A DNA stretch of 52,133 bases, taken from contig NZ_HG322949.1 of assembly GCF_000723165.1 (NCBI RefSeq), positions 5,527,826 through 5,579,958 of the forward strand. The letters are read 5' to 3'. Shown here in pieces: positions 28,968 through 39,401 of the stretch (position 1 is its first letter; each line of letters opens with the position of its first letter). The notes beneath the pieces are model-generated. The model saw only the letters and a program-made list of their open reading frames with translations. It was not told where the DNA came from and made no database searches. Position numbers and translations under genes: made by a program. Source of the stretch: Janthinobacterium agaricidamnosum NBRC 102515 = DSM 9628 (GTDB lineage: Bacteria; Pseudomonadota; Gammaproteobacteria; Burkholderiales; Burkholderiaceae_D).

Positions 28968-30242
28968 ATGCAACTGCTCGCCGTCGGCCTCAACCACAAT
29001 ACCGCACCAGTGTCGCTGCGCGAACAACTGGCGTTTGCTCCTGAGCAATTAAGCCAGGCGGTGGTGGCTGCGCGCGCGTGGTTCGAGCGCATCGATCCGC
29101 GCGGCAACGATGAAGCGGCGATCTTGTCGACCTGTAACCGTACCGAGCTGTACGCGGCCAGCCATGTGCCGAATCCGCTCGACGCCGGCGCGCATTTCCT
29201 GGCCGACTTTCATAAACTGAATTACGCCGAACTGCGTCCGCACCTGTATATGTTGCCGCAGCACGAGGCGGTGCGCCACACCTTCCGGGTCGCGTCCGGC
29301 CTCGATTCGATGGTGCTGGGCGAAACCCAGATCCTCGGCCAGATCAAGGATGCGATCCGCACCGCCGACGAAGCTGGCGGCCTCGGCACCTATCTGCACC
29401 AGTTATTCCAGCGCAGCTTTTCAGTCGCCAAGGAAGTGCGCAGCACCACCGAGATCGGCGCCCACAGCGTGTCGATGGCGGCGGCGGCCGTGCGGCTGTC
29501 GCAACGCATCTTCGACAAGATTTCCGAGCAAAACGTGCTATTCATCGGCGCCGGCGAAATGATCGAGCTGTGCGCCACCCATTTTGCGGCGCAAAACCCG
29601 CACAGCATCACCATCGCCAACCGCACCATGGAGCGCGGCGAATTGCTGGCGCACCGCTTTAACGGCAACGCGGTGCGGCTGGCCGACCTGCCTGAAAAAC
29701 TGGCGCAATTCGATATCGTGATTTCCTGCACCGCCTCGTCGCTGCCGCTGATCGGCCTCGGCCTGGTCGAGCGCGCCATCAAGGCGCGCCGCCACAAGCC
29801 GATGTTCATGGTCGACCTGGCCGTGCCGCGCGATATCGAGCCGGAAGTCGCCCGCCTGAACGACGTGTTCCTGTACACGGTGGACGACCTCGGCAAAGTG
29901 GTGCAGAGCGGCCTCGAAAGCCGCCAGGCGGCGGTGGCGCAAGCCGAATCGATCATCGAAACCCGGGTCCAGTCGTACATGAGCTGGGTCGACGACCGTG
30001 CCATGGTGCCGGTGATCCAGGACATGCATGAAACCAGCGAATCGATGCGCCTGATGGAAGTCGAACGGGCCCGCAAGATGCTGGCCAAGGGCGCCGACAT
30101 CGACGCCGTGCTGGAAGCGCTGTCGAAGGGCTTGACCGCCAAATTCCTGCACGGCCCGCAACAAGCCTTGCACCGCGCACAGGGCGACGAACGCGCGCAC
30201 CTGGCCACGCTGCTGCCGAAACTGTTCCGCGGCCGCCGTTAG
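28968..30242 (+). CDS. hemA: Glutamyl-tRNA reductase
   Basis: 424 residues. N-terminal catalytic domain with C56 in STCNRTELY and the motif [17 protein letters not shown], the NADPH-binding domain ([10 protein letters not shown], residues about 185-195) and a C-terminal dimerisation domain. It reduces glutamyl-tRNA to glutamate semialdehyde, the first step of haem and tetrapyrrole synthesis. It is followed by prfA, the usual bacterial order. Haem supply is relevant to the cytochrome and DyP peroxidase in the window, though not specifically linked. Confidence 0.97.
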   Translation: MQLLAVGLNHNTAPVSLREQLAFAPEQLSQAVVAARAWFERIDPRGNDEAAILSTCNRTELYAASHVPNPLDAGAHFLADFHKLNYAELRPHLYMLPQHEAVRHTFRVASGLDSMVLGETQILGQIKDAIRTADEAGGLGTYLHQLFQRSFSVAKEVRSTTEIGAHSVSMAAAAVRLSQRIFDKISEQNVLFIGAGEMIELCATHFAAQNPHSITIANRTMERGELLAHRFNGNAVRLADLPEKLAQFDIVISCTASSLPLIGLGLVERAIKARRHKPMFMVDLAVPRDIEPEVARLNDVFLYTVDDLGKVVQSGLESRQAAVAQAESIIETRVQSYMSWVDDRAMVPVIQDMHETSESMRLMEVERARKMLAKGADIDAVLEALSKGLTAKFLHGPQQALHRAQGDERAHLATLLPKLFRGRR

Positions 30243-30320
30243 CTGCGGCGCCGCGGCGCCCCTCTGCATGCCGGTCGCGGACCGGCGCTCTCTTTCACCC
30301 TTTGTTTGCACCGAATGCCC

Positions 30321-31397
30321 ATGAAACCATCAATGCTGGCCAAGCTGGATCAACTGGCGAACCGCCTGGTCGAACTCGACGAATTGCTGATGCACCAGGA
30401 AGCGACGTCGAATATGGACAATTACCGCAAGATGACCCGCGAGCATGCCGAACTCGGCCCGCTGGTCGCCTTGTACCATTCCTTCCAGGAAGCCGGCAAC
30501 GACATCGCCACCGCGCAAGACATGCTGGCCGACCCGGACATGAAGGATTTCGCGCAAGAAGAAATCGAGGCGGCGAAAGTCACCATGGCCCGGCTGGAGC
30601 GCGAATTGCAAACCATGCTGCTGCCGAAGGATGCGAATGACGAGCGCAACATCTTCCTCGAAATCCGCGCCGGCACCGGCGGCGACGAATCGGCGCTGTT
30701 CGCCGGCGACTTGCTGCGCATGTACACCCGTTTTGCCGAGCGCAACCGCTGGCAGGTGGAACTGGTGTCGGCTTCCGAATCCGACCTGGGTGGCTACCGG
30801 GAAGTGATCGTGCGGCTGGTCGGCAATGGCGCCTATTCCAAGCTGAAATTCGAATCCGGCGGCCACCGCGTGCAGCGCGTGCCGGCCACCGAAACCCAGG
30901 GCCGCATCCACACGTCGGCCTGCACCGTGGCGGTGATGCCGGAAGCGGACGAAGTCGAAGACGTCAACATCAACCCGGCCGACTTGCGCATCGACACCTA
31001 CCGCGCGTCCGGCGCCGGCGGCCAGCACATCAACAAGACCGACTCGGCGGTGCGCATCACCCATTTGCCGACTGGTATCGTGGTCGAATGCCAGGACGAC
31101 CGCAGCCAGCACAAGAACAAGGCATCGGCAATGAAAGTATTGGCGGCGCGCATCAAGGACGTGCAATTGCGCGAACAGCAATCGCAGGAAGCGGCGACCC
31201 GCAAGAGCCTGATCGGTTCCGGCGACCGCAGCGAGCGCATCCGCACCTACAACTTCCCGCAAGGCCGCATGACCGACCACCGCATCAACCTGACCCTGTA
31301 CAAGCTGGACTTCATCATGGACGGCGACCTGAGCGAGCTGACCAATGCGCTGGCGGCGGAACACCAGGCGGAACTGCTGGCCGCGCTGGGCGATTAA
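30321..31397 (+). CDS. prfA: Peptide chain release factor 1
   Basis: 358 residues from the ATG at 30321 ([12 protein letters not shown], matching known RF1 N-termini; an in-frame ATG at 30306 is less likely). It has the GGQ motif at 233-235 (GAGGQHIN) that releases the peptide, and the RF1 stop-codon recognition region before it. RF1 reads UAA and UAG. Its Gln is methylated by PrmC, encoded two genes downstream. Confidence 0.97.
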   Translation: MKPSMLAKLDQLANRLVELDELLMHQEATSNMDNYRKMTREHAELGPLVALYHSFQEAGNDIATAQDMLADPDMKDFAQEEIEAAKVTMARLERELQTMLLPKDANDERNIFLEIRAGTGGDESALFAGDLLRMYTRFAERNRWQVELVSASESDLGGYREVIVRLVGNGAYSKLKFESGGHRVQRVPATETQGRIHTSACTVAVMPEADEVEDVNINPADLRIDTYRASGAGGQHINKTDSAVRITHLPTGIVVECQDDRSQHKNKASAMKVLAARIKDVQLREQQSQEAATRKSLIGSGDRSERIRTYNFPQGRMTDHRINLTLYKLDFIMDGDLSELTNALAAEHQAELLAALGD

Positions 31398-31512
31398 GAG
31401 CGAGCGCCTGGCGTTTTTTTAAGTGGCACCTAAGCAATAATTTTCTGGCTTTATGCGAAAATGATCCGCTTGCGGCATCGCCGCCGCCTATCCTAACCTT
31501 ACCGGATATTTC

Positions 31513-31980
31513 ATGAAAAGTTCGCGCAACCTGCTGTTATTGATCGCCGCCGCCTGTATCGGCTTGCTCGGCGTGGCCATGTATTTGCAGCATGTGGTCG
31601 ATATGCTGCCCTGCCCGCTATGCGTGATCCAGCGTTATATTTTCCTCGGCATCGCCATCGTGTGCCTGATCGGCGCCGCCAGGCAGCCTCAAGTCGGCGC
31701 CGGCCTCGGCTTCCTCGGCGCGCTCGGCGGGCTCGGCGTTTCTGGCAAGCATTTATACATCCTGGCCCATCCAGGTTTGTCGTGCGGTATCGATCCGCTG
31801 GAAACCTCGCTCAACAAGATTTTCACCGCCCAGTACCTGCCCTTCATCTTCAAGGCCGACGGCCTGTGCGAAGACGCCACCGCGCCATTCTTCGGCCTGT
31901 CGATCCCGCAATGGGCCTTCGTCTGGTTCGCGATTTTCGCCATCGGCACGCTGTGGCTGCTGTTGCGCCGCAAGAAATAA
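31513..31980 (+). CDS. dsbB: Disulfide bond formation protein B
   Basis: 155 residues, four hydrophobic segments. The quinone-linked cysteine pair C34-P-L-C37 and the second periplasmic pair C91 and C119 are all present. It re-oxidises DsbA and passes electrons to quinones. It lies between prfA and prmC, genes that are usually adjacent; its stop codon overlaps the prmC start (TAATG). Confidence 0.95.
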   Translation: MKSSRNLLLLIAAACIGLLGVAMYLQHVVDMLPCPLCVIQRYIFLGIAIVCLIGAARQPQVGAGLGFLGALGGLGVSGKHLYILAHPGLSCGIDPLETSLNKIFTAQYLPFIFKADGLCEDATAPFFGLSIPQWAFVWFAIFAIGTLWLLLRRKK

Positions 31981-32819
31981 TGCAGGCATCGGGTATCGTC
32001 CAGGCCGGTACGTCGGTCGCCGCGCTGCAAATCCGTCCGGCGCTCGATGCGGTGGATAACCGCATCTTGCTGTGCCACGCGCTGGGCCTGTCGCGGGTCG
32101 GCCTGATCACGCAGTCCGAACGGCTGCTGACGGAACCGGAAGCCAGCCACTTGTCGGCACTGATCCAACGCCGCCTGGCCGGCGAACCGGTCGCGTACAT
32201 CGTCGGCCAGCGCGAATTCTTCGGCTTGCCGTTTGAAGTCAGCGACGCGGTGCTGATTCCCCGCCCGGACACCGAATTGCTGGTCGAGCTGGCGCTGGAG
32301 CGCCTGCCGCGGCAAGCCCGCTTGCTCGACATGGGCACCGGCAGCGGCGCGATCGCCGTGGCGCTGGCGCACAGCCGTCCGGACGCGTCGGTCAGCGCGC
32401 TCGACGTCAGCAGCGCGGCGCTGGCGGTGGCGCGCCGCAACGCCAGCGCCAACGGCGTCAACATCACCTTCATGCACAGCGACTGGTATGCCGCGCTGGG
32501 CACCGAGCGCTTCGATGTGATCGTCTCCAATCCGCCGTATATCGCCAGCGGCGACCGCCATCTGTCGCAAGGCGACTTGCGCTTCGAGCCGGCCGGCGCG
32601 CTGACCGACCACGCCGACGGCCTGTCGGCGCTGCGCATCATCGTGGCCGGCGCGGCGCGCCACCTGGCGCCGCAAGGCTGGCTGCTGATGGAACATGGCT
32701 ACGACCAGTCCGGCGCCGTGCGCGCGCTGCTGGACGCCGCCGGCTACCGCGACGTGCAAAGCTGGTGCGACCTGGCCGGCATCGAGCGGGTCAGCGGCGG
32801 CCGCCTTTTCCCTTCCTGA
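31980..32819 (+). CDS. prmC: Release factor glutamine methyltransferase
   Basis: 279 residues from the ATG overlapping the dsbB stop. N-terminal helical domain with GQREFFGLPFEV; SAM-binding loop LLDMGTGSGAIAVALA (near residue 115-130) and the catalytic NPPY at 184-187. It methylates the GGQ glutamine of release factors, consistent with prfA upstream. RPDTELLVE is typical of PrmC/HemK. Confidence 0.96.
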   Translation: MQASGIVQAGTSVAALQIRPALDAVDNRILLCHALGLSRVGLITQSERLLTEPEASHLSALIQRRLAGEPVAYIVGQREFFGLPFEVSDAVLIPRPDTELLVELALERLPRQARLLDMGTGSGAIAVALAHSRPDASVSALDVSSAALAVARRNASANGVNITFMHSDWYAALGTERFDVIVSNPPYIASGDRHLSQGDLRFEPAGALTDHADGLSALRIIVAGAARHLAPQGWLLMEHGYDQSGAVRALLDAAGYRDVQSWCDLAGIERVSGGRLFPS

Positions 32820-33013
32820 GCGGCGCCCTGGCGCGCCGCGATTTGCTAAAATAGCAAGCGCGCTTTTGATCACTCTCGGCACGCGCTGCGCCTTGCCGGC
32901 CCCGTCTTTCCCGGGCGTCCAGGGGCTTTTTGGCGGGTCGGCAACGCGTCTGTCGATTTTCGGTTAATCTCAGCACCAATTATTTATTTGCTGCACAAGA
33001 AAGGAAGCTCAAA

Positions 33014-34618
33014 TTGCCCAACCTATTGACTCGCCGCCTGGCCTTGCTGACTGACGATGCCAACCGCGCGCTGCTGGGCGGCTTGCGCGGCATCGAAAGA
33101 GAAACCTTGCGTGTCGACGGCGCCGGCAGCCTGGCGCGCACGCCGCATCCGGCCGCCATGGGCTCGGCATTGACGCATCCGCAAGTGACCACCGACTACG
33201 CCGAGGCGCTGCTGGAATTCATCACGCCGGCCGAAGCCGATATCGGCACGACACTCGACCAGCTCGACCTGATCCACCGCTATGCCTATACCCAATTGGG
33301 AAGCGAGCTGTTGTGGAGCCAGTCGATGCCTAGCACCTTGCCGCCGGAACCCGACATCGAGATCGCCAACTACGGCACGTCGAATCTCGGCACCTTGAAG
33401 CACGTCTACCGGCGCGGCTTGGCTTTGCGCTATGGCAAGGCGATGCAATGCATCGCCGGCATCCATTACAACTATTCGCTCGACGATGGGCTGTGGGCCC
33501 TGCTGGCCGCCGACAGCGCCACCGCAAGCGGGGGCGCAAGCGGGGGCGCCGGCACGGCCAGGGATATCCAGTCGGCCGCCTACCTGGCGCAAATCCGCAA
33601 CTTCCGCCGCTACAGCTGGCTGCTGATGTATCTGTTCGGCGCATCGCCGGCCGTGTCGCGCTGCTTCCTGCACGGCCGCGACCACAAGCTCGAGAGCCTG
33701 TCCGGCGACACGCTGTTCCTGCCGTATGCGACCAGCCTGCGCATGAGCGACCTGGGTTACCAGAACGATGCGCAATCGGGCTTGCGTCCGCATGAAAACA
33801 GCCTCGACGATTACGTCGACGCGCTGACCAGGGCGGTCAACCAGCCGTATCCGCCGTACGCCGAACTGGGCACCAAGAAGGATGGCGCATGGATACAGCT
33901 GAGCACCAACGTGCTGCAAATCGAAAATGAATATTATTCGACGATACGCCCGAAGCGCGTGATCCGCACCGGCGAGCGGCCGATCCAGGCGCTGTGCCTG
34001 CGCGGCGTGCAATACATCGAAGTGCGCTGCATGGATGTCGACCCGTTCGAACCGGTCGGCATCAGCCTCGAAACCGGCCGCTTCCTCGACGCCTTCCTGC
34101 TGTTTTGCGCGCTCGACGACAGCCCAGCCATCGATGCCCGGCACAGCGCGGCCTACACGGAAAACTTTGCCCGCACCGTCAAGGAAGGACGCCGTCCCGG
34201 CCTGACGCTGCATAACGGCGACCAGGAAGTCACGCTGCAGGCCTGGGGCCAGGAATTGCTGCAAAAGATAGCCCCGGTGGCGGCCTTGCTGGACGCCCGC
34301 AACGGCGGCAGCGCGCATGCCGACAGCCTGGCGGCGCAAGCGGCCAAGCTGCTCGACCCGGACCGCACGCCATCGGCCAGGGTACTGGCCGAGCTGCGGG
34401 CCAACGGCGGCTCGTTCGCCGCGTTCGGCCTGCGCCAAAGCGAGCGCCACGCGGCCTACTTCCGCGCCCATCCGCCGACCGGCGCGGAACAGGCGGCGTT
34501 CGCCGAACTGGCCGCCACTTCACTGGAGGAACAGCGCGCCATCGAGCAAACGCCGGCCGGCACCTTCGACGATTATGTCGCCGCCTACCGCGCCAGCACC
34601 TTGTGCTCGCAAAACTGA
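33014..34618 (+). CDS. gshA: Glutamate-cysteine ligase (E. coli GshA type)
   Basis: About 534 residues from a TTG start at 33014. AAGGAAG lies 7 nt upstream, and the N-terminus then matches the family ([33 protein letters not shown]). The frame is open from an ATG at 32930, but the extra 28 residues do not look like the family. Class I motifs: [47 protein letters not shown] and GIHYNYSL. A short ASGG-ASGG insertion, coded by a 12-bp tandem repeat (33524-33547), sits in a probable loop. It makes gamma-glutamylcysteine, the first step of glutathione synthesis. Confidence 0.93.
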   Translation: MPNLLTRRLALLTDDANRALLGGLRGIERETLRVDGAGSLARTPHPAAMGSALTHPQVTTDYAEALLEFITPAEADIGTTLDQLDLIHRYAYTQLGSELLWSQSMPSTLPPEPDIEIANYGTSNLGTLKHVYRRGLALRYGKAMQCIAGIHYNYSLDDGLWALLAADSATASGGASGGAGTARDIQSAAYLAQIRNFRRYSWLLMYLFGASPAVSRCFLHGRDHKLESLSGDTLFLPYATSLRMSDLGYQNDAQSGLRPHENSLDDYVDALTRAVNQPYPPYAELGTKKDGAWIQLSTNVLQIENEYYSTIRPKRVIRTGERPIQALCLRGVQYIEVRCMDVDPFEPVGISLETGRFLDAFLLFCALDDSPAIDARHSAAYTENFARTVKEGRRPGLTLHNGDQEVTLQAWGQELLQKIAPVAALLDARNGGSAHADSLAAQAAKLLDPDRTPSARVLAELRANGGSFAAFGLRQSERHAAYFRAHPPTGAEQAAFAELAATSLEEQRAIEQTPAGTFDDYVAAYRASTLCSQN

Positions 34619-34666
34619 AGCTGACAACGTAGCCTTCACCATCTCGCCACCATCGCGGAGCGCCCC

Positions 34667-35710
34667 TTGCTGACCTTCTACAATGAATTGCACGGCCAGC
34701 ACCGGGGCCGCTACGAAATCTTTCGCGGCGAAATGGTGCCGTGCTTCGAAAAACCGGAACGGGCCGACATCGTCGTCGCCGAACTGGGGCGACGCAACCT
34801 GGGCCGCATCGTCACGCCGCACGGCGTGCCGTTGACTTCGCTGGAACGTATCCACACGCCGCGCTACCTGCATTTCTTGCGCCACGCATGGGCCGACTGG
34901 CTGGCGCTCGACCCGGCCAATGCCGAAAAAGATGCGTTCCCGGCCGTGTGGCCGGTACGCACGCTGCGCGACGATATCGAGCCGGAAAATTTTTGCGCCC
35001 GGCTCGGCCTGTATTCGATGGACAGCGGCACGCCGCTGACGTCGGGCACCTGGATCGCCGCCAAGACCGGCGCCGATTGCGCGGTCAACGCGGCGCATGC
35101 GCTGCGCCTCGGCGAACGCTCCGCCTTTGCGCTGACGCGGCCGCCCGGCCACCATGCCGGCGCCGATTTTTTCGGCGGCTACTGCTTCCTCAACAATGCC
35201 GCGCTGGCGGCCCAGCATTTGCTGGACGACGGCGCGCGCAAGGTCGCCATCCTCGACCTCGACTACCATCACGGCAACGGCACCCAAAGCATTTTCTACC
35301 AGCGCAGCGACGTGCTGTTCCTGTCGCTGCACGCCGACCCGCGCCATGAATATCCGTTTTACCTGGGCCACGCCGATGAAACGGGCGCCGGTCCCGGCGC
35401 CGGCTTCAACATGAACCTGCCGCTGCCGGCCGGCACCGGCAGCGCCAGCTGGTTCGCGGCGCTGGAAACGGCCTGCCTCCGCATCGCCGGCTATGCACCG
35501 GACGCGCTGGTGGTGTCGCTCGGCGTCGACACCTTCGCCGGCGATCCGCTGTCGCAATTCAAGCTGCAAAGCGCCGACTTCCTGCGCATCGGCGAACGGC
35601 TCGCCTTCCTCGGCTTGCCGACCGCCTTCATGCTCGAAGGCGGTTATGCGGTCAAGGAAATCGGCATCAACGTGGTCAATGTACTGGAAGGTTTCGAGAC
35701 CGCCGAGTAG
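34667..35710 (+). CDS. Histone deacetylase-family amidohydrolase (acetylpolyamine-type)
   Basis: 347 residues from a TTG start (MLTFYNELHGQHRGRYEIF) behind GCGGAG; 48 bp after gshA. The arginase/deacetylase fold has the catalytic pair H162-H163 (RPPGHHAG) and zinc ligands D199, H201 (DLDYHHGNG) and D288 (LGVDTFAGD). N-terminus FYNELHGQHxG and GTWIAAKTGADCAV fit the bacterial acetylpolyamine amidohydrolases rather than acetoin-utilisation AcuC. It probably removes acetyl groups from polyamines; the exact substrate is inferred. Its stop codon is only 6 bp from that of the convergent DyP-GRE gene. Confidence 0.9.
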   Translation: MLTFYNELHGQHRGRYEIFRGEMVPCFEKPERADIVVAELGRRNLGRIVTPHGVPLTSLERIHTPRYLHFLRHAWADWLALDPANAEKDAFPAVWPVRTLRDDIEPENFCARLGLYSMDSGTPLTSGTWIAAKTGADCAVNAAHALRLGERSAFALTRPPGHHAGADFFGGYCFLNNAALAAQHLLDDGARKVAILDLDYHHGNGTQSIFYQRSDVLFLSLHADPRHEYPFYLGHADETGAGPGAGFNMNLPLPAGTGSASWFAALETACLRIAGYAPDALVVSLGVDTFAGDPLSQFKLQSADFLRIGERLAFLGLPTAFMLEGGYAVKEIGINVVNVLEGFETAE

Positions 35711-35716
35711 CCGGCT

Positions 35717-38700
35717 TCATAACCTCCCTTCCTCTCCAGGCGTAAAATATTGCCGGCGCTGGTGCTGGCCCTGGTGCACCGGGAACATGGTCGCGTAAAA
35801 CTCGGTCCAGCCGCCCATCCGCACCCGCACCAGGTTGTAGCGCTCCGGATCGTTGACCGCCGCCTGGTACGTGGCCAGGTCGGCGCAGGTCAGCGTGATC
35901 AGGTTGGAGCCGGTTTCGCCGCGCGCATACGCCTTGACGAAGGCCTGCAATTGCTCAAGAGGGAACGCTTCGGCGATATTCATGTCGACCGGCGACGCGT
36001 TCGACAAGCCATACTCGACCGCATCGCCGCGCCAGCTTTGCAGCGCCTGATAGATGTTGCGGAACGCCGGCGCGGGCGGCAAGTCCTGCGGCGCCGGCGC
36101 CGGCGACAGGTCGGACGCGATCGGCATGCCGTTGCGCCGTCCATCGGCCGACGCGCCGCAGCCGAGGCCATCGCCGACATACCCTTCGAAGGTGCCGATG
36201 CCCGGCGTGACGACGAAATCGGCGACATTGAAGTTCTTGGCGACGCCGTCCAGCACCGGCTGGAACGCCGGCGCCGGCTGGCGTATCGTATCGACGCAGA
36301 TGCGCACCAGATTCTCAAGCAGCCAATTGCCCAGCGCATCGACGTCGGCATGGCCGCTGCCCCACTTCGGCAAGGCCAGCGCGATGGCCCGCAATTCGCG
36401 GTAGCGCCGGCCGCGCTCACCGGCGTCGGCCGGCCCCAGCAACTCGCTCTGGTACGGTTCGATCATGTCGTGGCCCCAGTCGTTGATCAGGCAATCGACC
36501 AGTTCCGGCAAGGTGGTCACGGCGCTGGCCGGATCGAATACCAGCGCCCGTATCGCATACAGCGCATCGATGGTGTTCGAGACGCCGACGCACAGCGGCG
36601 CGATCATGTTAAAGCGCGCGCCGCCGTCGGTCAGGTCGCGCCCCGCGTCGAGGCAGCCGTCGATGACGGCCGACAGCAAGGGACTCGGACAGACCCCGGC
36701 CAGCTTGCCGAGCCCGCTCAATATGGTGCTGTAGCTTTGCGCCGTCAGCCACTCCAGCTGCCGCAGGAAGATGTCCTGCAACTGCCCGAAGCTGGTAATC
36801 GCGCCGGCCGGCGGCGAGCGGAAGGTTTGTTTCAGGCCGCGCAGATAGACCGGGCCGGCCTGGCCGTAGCAGGCGCCCTGGTTCAGGGTCTGTTCCAGCG
36901 CCGTCATCGGCGTCACATTATTGAAGGCAAACGCCGTGGCGCCGGCCAGCATCGGTTCATAACAGCCGTCGGCCGCGTAGTTGCGCGACCATGCCGGCGT
37001 CACGGTCGGACCGGAATCCTGCAGCGCCTGGCACAGCCGGTCGTCCTGGTACAGGATCGGATGGGCGCCGCCGGCCAGCAGGCAGCGCGCGGCCTCGTCC
37101 ATGATGTCGTCGGGGATGCCGTCGTACACGCGCAGCGACAGCGTCGGCGCATTGACGGGAATCCGCCGCGCCGCCTTCAGGCACAGCATCGTCACCGCAT
37201 TGGCGCCGCCGGTCGGCGCCGCGTCGCCATTGGCGACATAACCGCCGACGGTGATTTGCTGGACCCACTGATTGATGCCGCCGCCCTGCGGAAAATTGCC
37301 GCCGTAGCCACACACCGCGGTGGTGCCGTAGGTTACGTAATCGGTCACCGCGCCGCGGTTGACGAAGGCGTTCTCGCCGATCTTGAGCCACAGGCAATCG
37401 ATGATTTCCTGGGCCCGCCCGGTATCGATCTGGTCTTGCTCCAGCAGCGGCCACAGGATCTGGTCGAGCCGGCCGAACGAGGTCAGTTCGCCGACCAGGT
37501 GCAGGCAGCAGTGGAAGGAAAACACCAGTTGCACGCCATCCTGGAAGCTGGCCGGCGCTGCGCTGGACAAACGCCGCAAGCGCGCCGCCACATCCTGCAT
37601 ATTGGCCGCGTCGTCCGGATCCGCGGCACTGGCGGCGGCCGTATCGGACAACAGCGCCCAGTTTTCCAGGTAGCCCTGCACGCCCTGCAGCGACCATAGC
37701 GCGGCGGTATAAAAATCGGCCTGCGCGCCCGCCGCATCCGGTCCCAGCGCATCCAGTTTCGCTTGCACCCGGGCGATCAGGCCGCCCAGCCCCAGCGTGA
37801 CCAGGGTCTGGTAATCCGGCACCACATGGCCCATCGCCGACCATTCGTTCAACTGGCCGTTCAGCCAGGCGCTCATGGTTTCATCCTCGCTCAGATAGGG
37901 CACCACTTCCTTGCCGCGTCCCAGCGTGAAATCGGGGATGATGCCAACAATCAATTCTTCGGGATAAATCCGCAGCAAGCCGTTGTGGCGCGCGATCTCC
38001 GACTCCGGATGCGACAGCAGGCCGGCCAGCGTCTTTTGGTTGGCCAGCCCCTTGCGCAGCGCGACCGGCTGGGCCAGTTCGGCCGCACTGGCCAGCGTCG
38101 ACAAATGCGGCAGGCGCGGAAATGGCGAGCGGCTCAGCCAGCCATCGCTCCAGTGCGAAAACGCCCGTCCCAGCAAGGACAGCAGGCGCGCGCCGGGCGG
38201 GTCGCCGGCGCTATATTTGCCTTCGCTCATCTGGTGCAGATAGTCTTGCGAGTTGTAGAACATATAGCCGTTCCTGCTGCGCACATCCCAGTGCGCATCT
38301 TCCGTCACGTCGTCGACGGTGGCGGCCGGCACGCCCAATTCGCTGGCGCTCGGCACATACCAGTAACTGCCCGCCACGCCCTGCACCACGCCCATCAGGC
38401 GGTCGGCGGGACGGTCGGGACGCTCGCCCATCATGTGCTGGATGACGCTTTCAAAACGCGGCTGGCGGTTGCAGAAGGCGACGAACATCAAGCCTTTTTC
38501 GCGCGCCGCGCTGCCGGCGTGCTCGCCGAACGGCAGCGCCTGGCGCAGGAATTTCAAGTTGTCGCCATTGGCGTCCTTGACATGCACCCGGTGGATATGG
38601 GCGTTGCGGTCATGCTGCGGCAAGATGGCGCCGTCGGGATTGCGGCCCAGCATGGCGTCCTGCGCATCGGGCAGCATGGCGCCGATGGTGCTCCATTCGA

Positions 38701-39235
38701 ACAGGAATTTTTGCGTGAACGCATAACACGCGCCGGGGAACTCGCCATCGACCAGGATGTCGCTGGCCATGCTGACCGGGTCGTTGGGATTGGTAATGCC
38801 GTCGAGATAACGGCCGCCCATCACCTTGCCGTCGCTGCGCTTGCCGGCGGCGACGATGTCGATCTGCGCGGCCAGCGCATACAGCCGCTCGCGCACCGAC
38901 TGCATCAGCGCCTCGGCGGTGGCGGCGCTGGCCGCCTTCACGTACAGCAGCACGTCGCCACCGGTGTCGCGCAACTTCGGCGAGTTGTTCAGCACCGTGC
39001 GTTCGACCGGGATGTCGCGCTGGCGCCACCGTCCCCACAGCGCCGGATCGAAGGCCGCCACCAGGCCGGCGGCGTCCTGCGACGCCTTGGCGGCGTTGGC
39101 CAGCTCGGCGATCACATCGAGCAGCGCCTGTTCCGTAGCGGCGCTCTGGTCGCGCAAGGTCAGCGTGGCGATCTGGCCGAACACGGCATGGGTCAGCAAT
39201 CCTTGCTGGGCATATTGGATAACATCGAGCGGCAT
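35717..39235 (-). CDS. DyP-type peroxidase fused to a glycyl radical enzyme (pyruvate formate-lyase-like)
   Basis: A single frame of 1172 residues starts at the ATG behind a strong AAAGGAGA. Residues about 1-300 are a dye-decolourising (DyP) peroxidase: the GxxDG motif GRYLDGITNP (D145), proximal haem His H213 in AHIHRV and distal Arg R231 in LRQALPFGE. From about residue 350 a full glycyl radical enzyme follows: GHVVPDYQTLVTLGLGG, GRLDQILWPLLEQD, CLWLKIGENAF, TVGGY, PTLSLRVYDGIPDD, the active-site GCYEP (C758, E760) and DGRRNGMPIASDLSPAPA. The C-terminal radical loop is RVRMGGWTEFY (radical Gly expected at G1142, next to W where most have Y). GCxEP is typical of the diol dehydratase/choline lyase side of the family. 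Active sites look intact in both halves. Glycyl radicals are destroyed by oxygen; no activating radical-SAM enzyme is nearby. Substrate unknown. Confidence 0.9.
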   Translation of the reverse strand: MPLDVIQYAQQGLLTHAVFGQIATLTLRDQSAATEQALLDVIAELANAAKASQDAAGLVAAFDPALWGRWRQRDIPVERTVLNNSPKLRDTGGDVLLYVKAASAATAEALMQSVRERLYALAAQIDIVAAGKRSDGKVMGGRYLDGITNPNDPVSMASDILVDGEFPGACYAFTQKFLFEWSTIGAMLPDAQDAMLGRNPDGAILPQHDRNAHIHRVHVKDANGDNLKFLRQALPFGEHAGSAAREKGLMFVAFCNRQPRFESVIQHMMGERPDRPADRLMGVVQGVAGSYWYVPSASELGVPAATVDDVTEDAHWDVRSRNGYMFYNSQDYLHQMSEGKYSAGDPPGARLLSLLGRAFSHWSDGWLSRSPFPRLPHLSTLASAAELAQPVALRKGLANQKTLAGLLSHPESEIARHNGLLRIYPEELIVGIIPDFTLGRGKEVVPYLSEDETMSAWLNGQLNEWSAMGHVVPDYQTLVTLGLGGLIARVQAKLDALGPDAAGAQADFYTAALWSLQGVQGYLENWALLSDTAAASAADPDDAANMQDVAARLRRLSSAAPASFQDGVQLVFSFHCCLHLVGELTSFGRLDQILWPLLEQDQIDTGRAQEIIDCLWLKIGENAFVNRGAVTDYVTYGTTAVCGYGGNFPQGGGINQWVQQITVGGYVANGDAAPTGGANAVTMLCLKAARRIPVNAPTLSLRVYDGIPDDIMDEAARCLLAGGAHPILYQDDRLCQALQDSGPTVTPAWSRNYAADGCYEPMLAGATAFAFNNVTPMTALEQTLNQGACYGQAGPVYLRGLKQTFRSPPAGAITSFGQLQDIFLRQLEWLTAQSYSTILSGLGKLAGVCPSPLLSAVIDGCLDAGRDLTDGGARFNMIAPLCVGVSNTIDALYAIRALVFDPASAVTTLPELVDCLINDWGHDMIEPYQSELLGPADAGERGRRYRELRAIALALPKWGSGHADVDALGNWLLENLVRICVDTIRQPAPAFQPVLDGVAKNFNVADFVVTPGIGTFEGYVGDGLGCGASADGRRNGMPIASDLSPAPAPQDLPPAPAFRNIYQALQSWRGDAVEYGLSNASPVDMNIAEAFPLEQLQAFVKAYARGETGSNLITLTCADLATYQAAVNDPERYNLVRVRMGGWTEFYATMFPVHQGQHQRRQYFTPGEEGRL

Positions 39236-39401
39236 AGCATCTCCTTTGGTATAGTTTTCAGGCCAACCGTGCACCTGCGGGGAGACCACGCATGACGCCA
39301 TCCTCATTGCAGGTTCGGCAATACTATAGGATAGGATTTGCGGCAATCTCTCGTATTCTCACCGCTTGATATGTAGCAACTATCTGCGCTCGTAAAACAA
39401 T

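Noticed and set aside
35750..37699. Long plus-strand frames opposite the DyP-GRE gene (649 and 510 codons)
   Set aside because: Arg/Gln/His-rich antisense artefacts; the minus-strand frame carries all conserved motifs of two enzyme families.
35717..39235. The DyP-GRE fusion as two adjacent genes merged by a lost stop codon
   Set aside because: There is one ribosome site at the start, no internal start region with a Shine-Dalgarno near the junction that I can see, and both halves keep their active-site motifs in one frame. A comparison with homologues is still needed.
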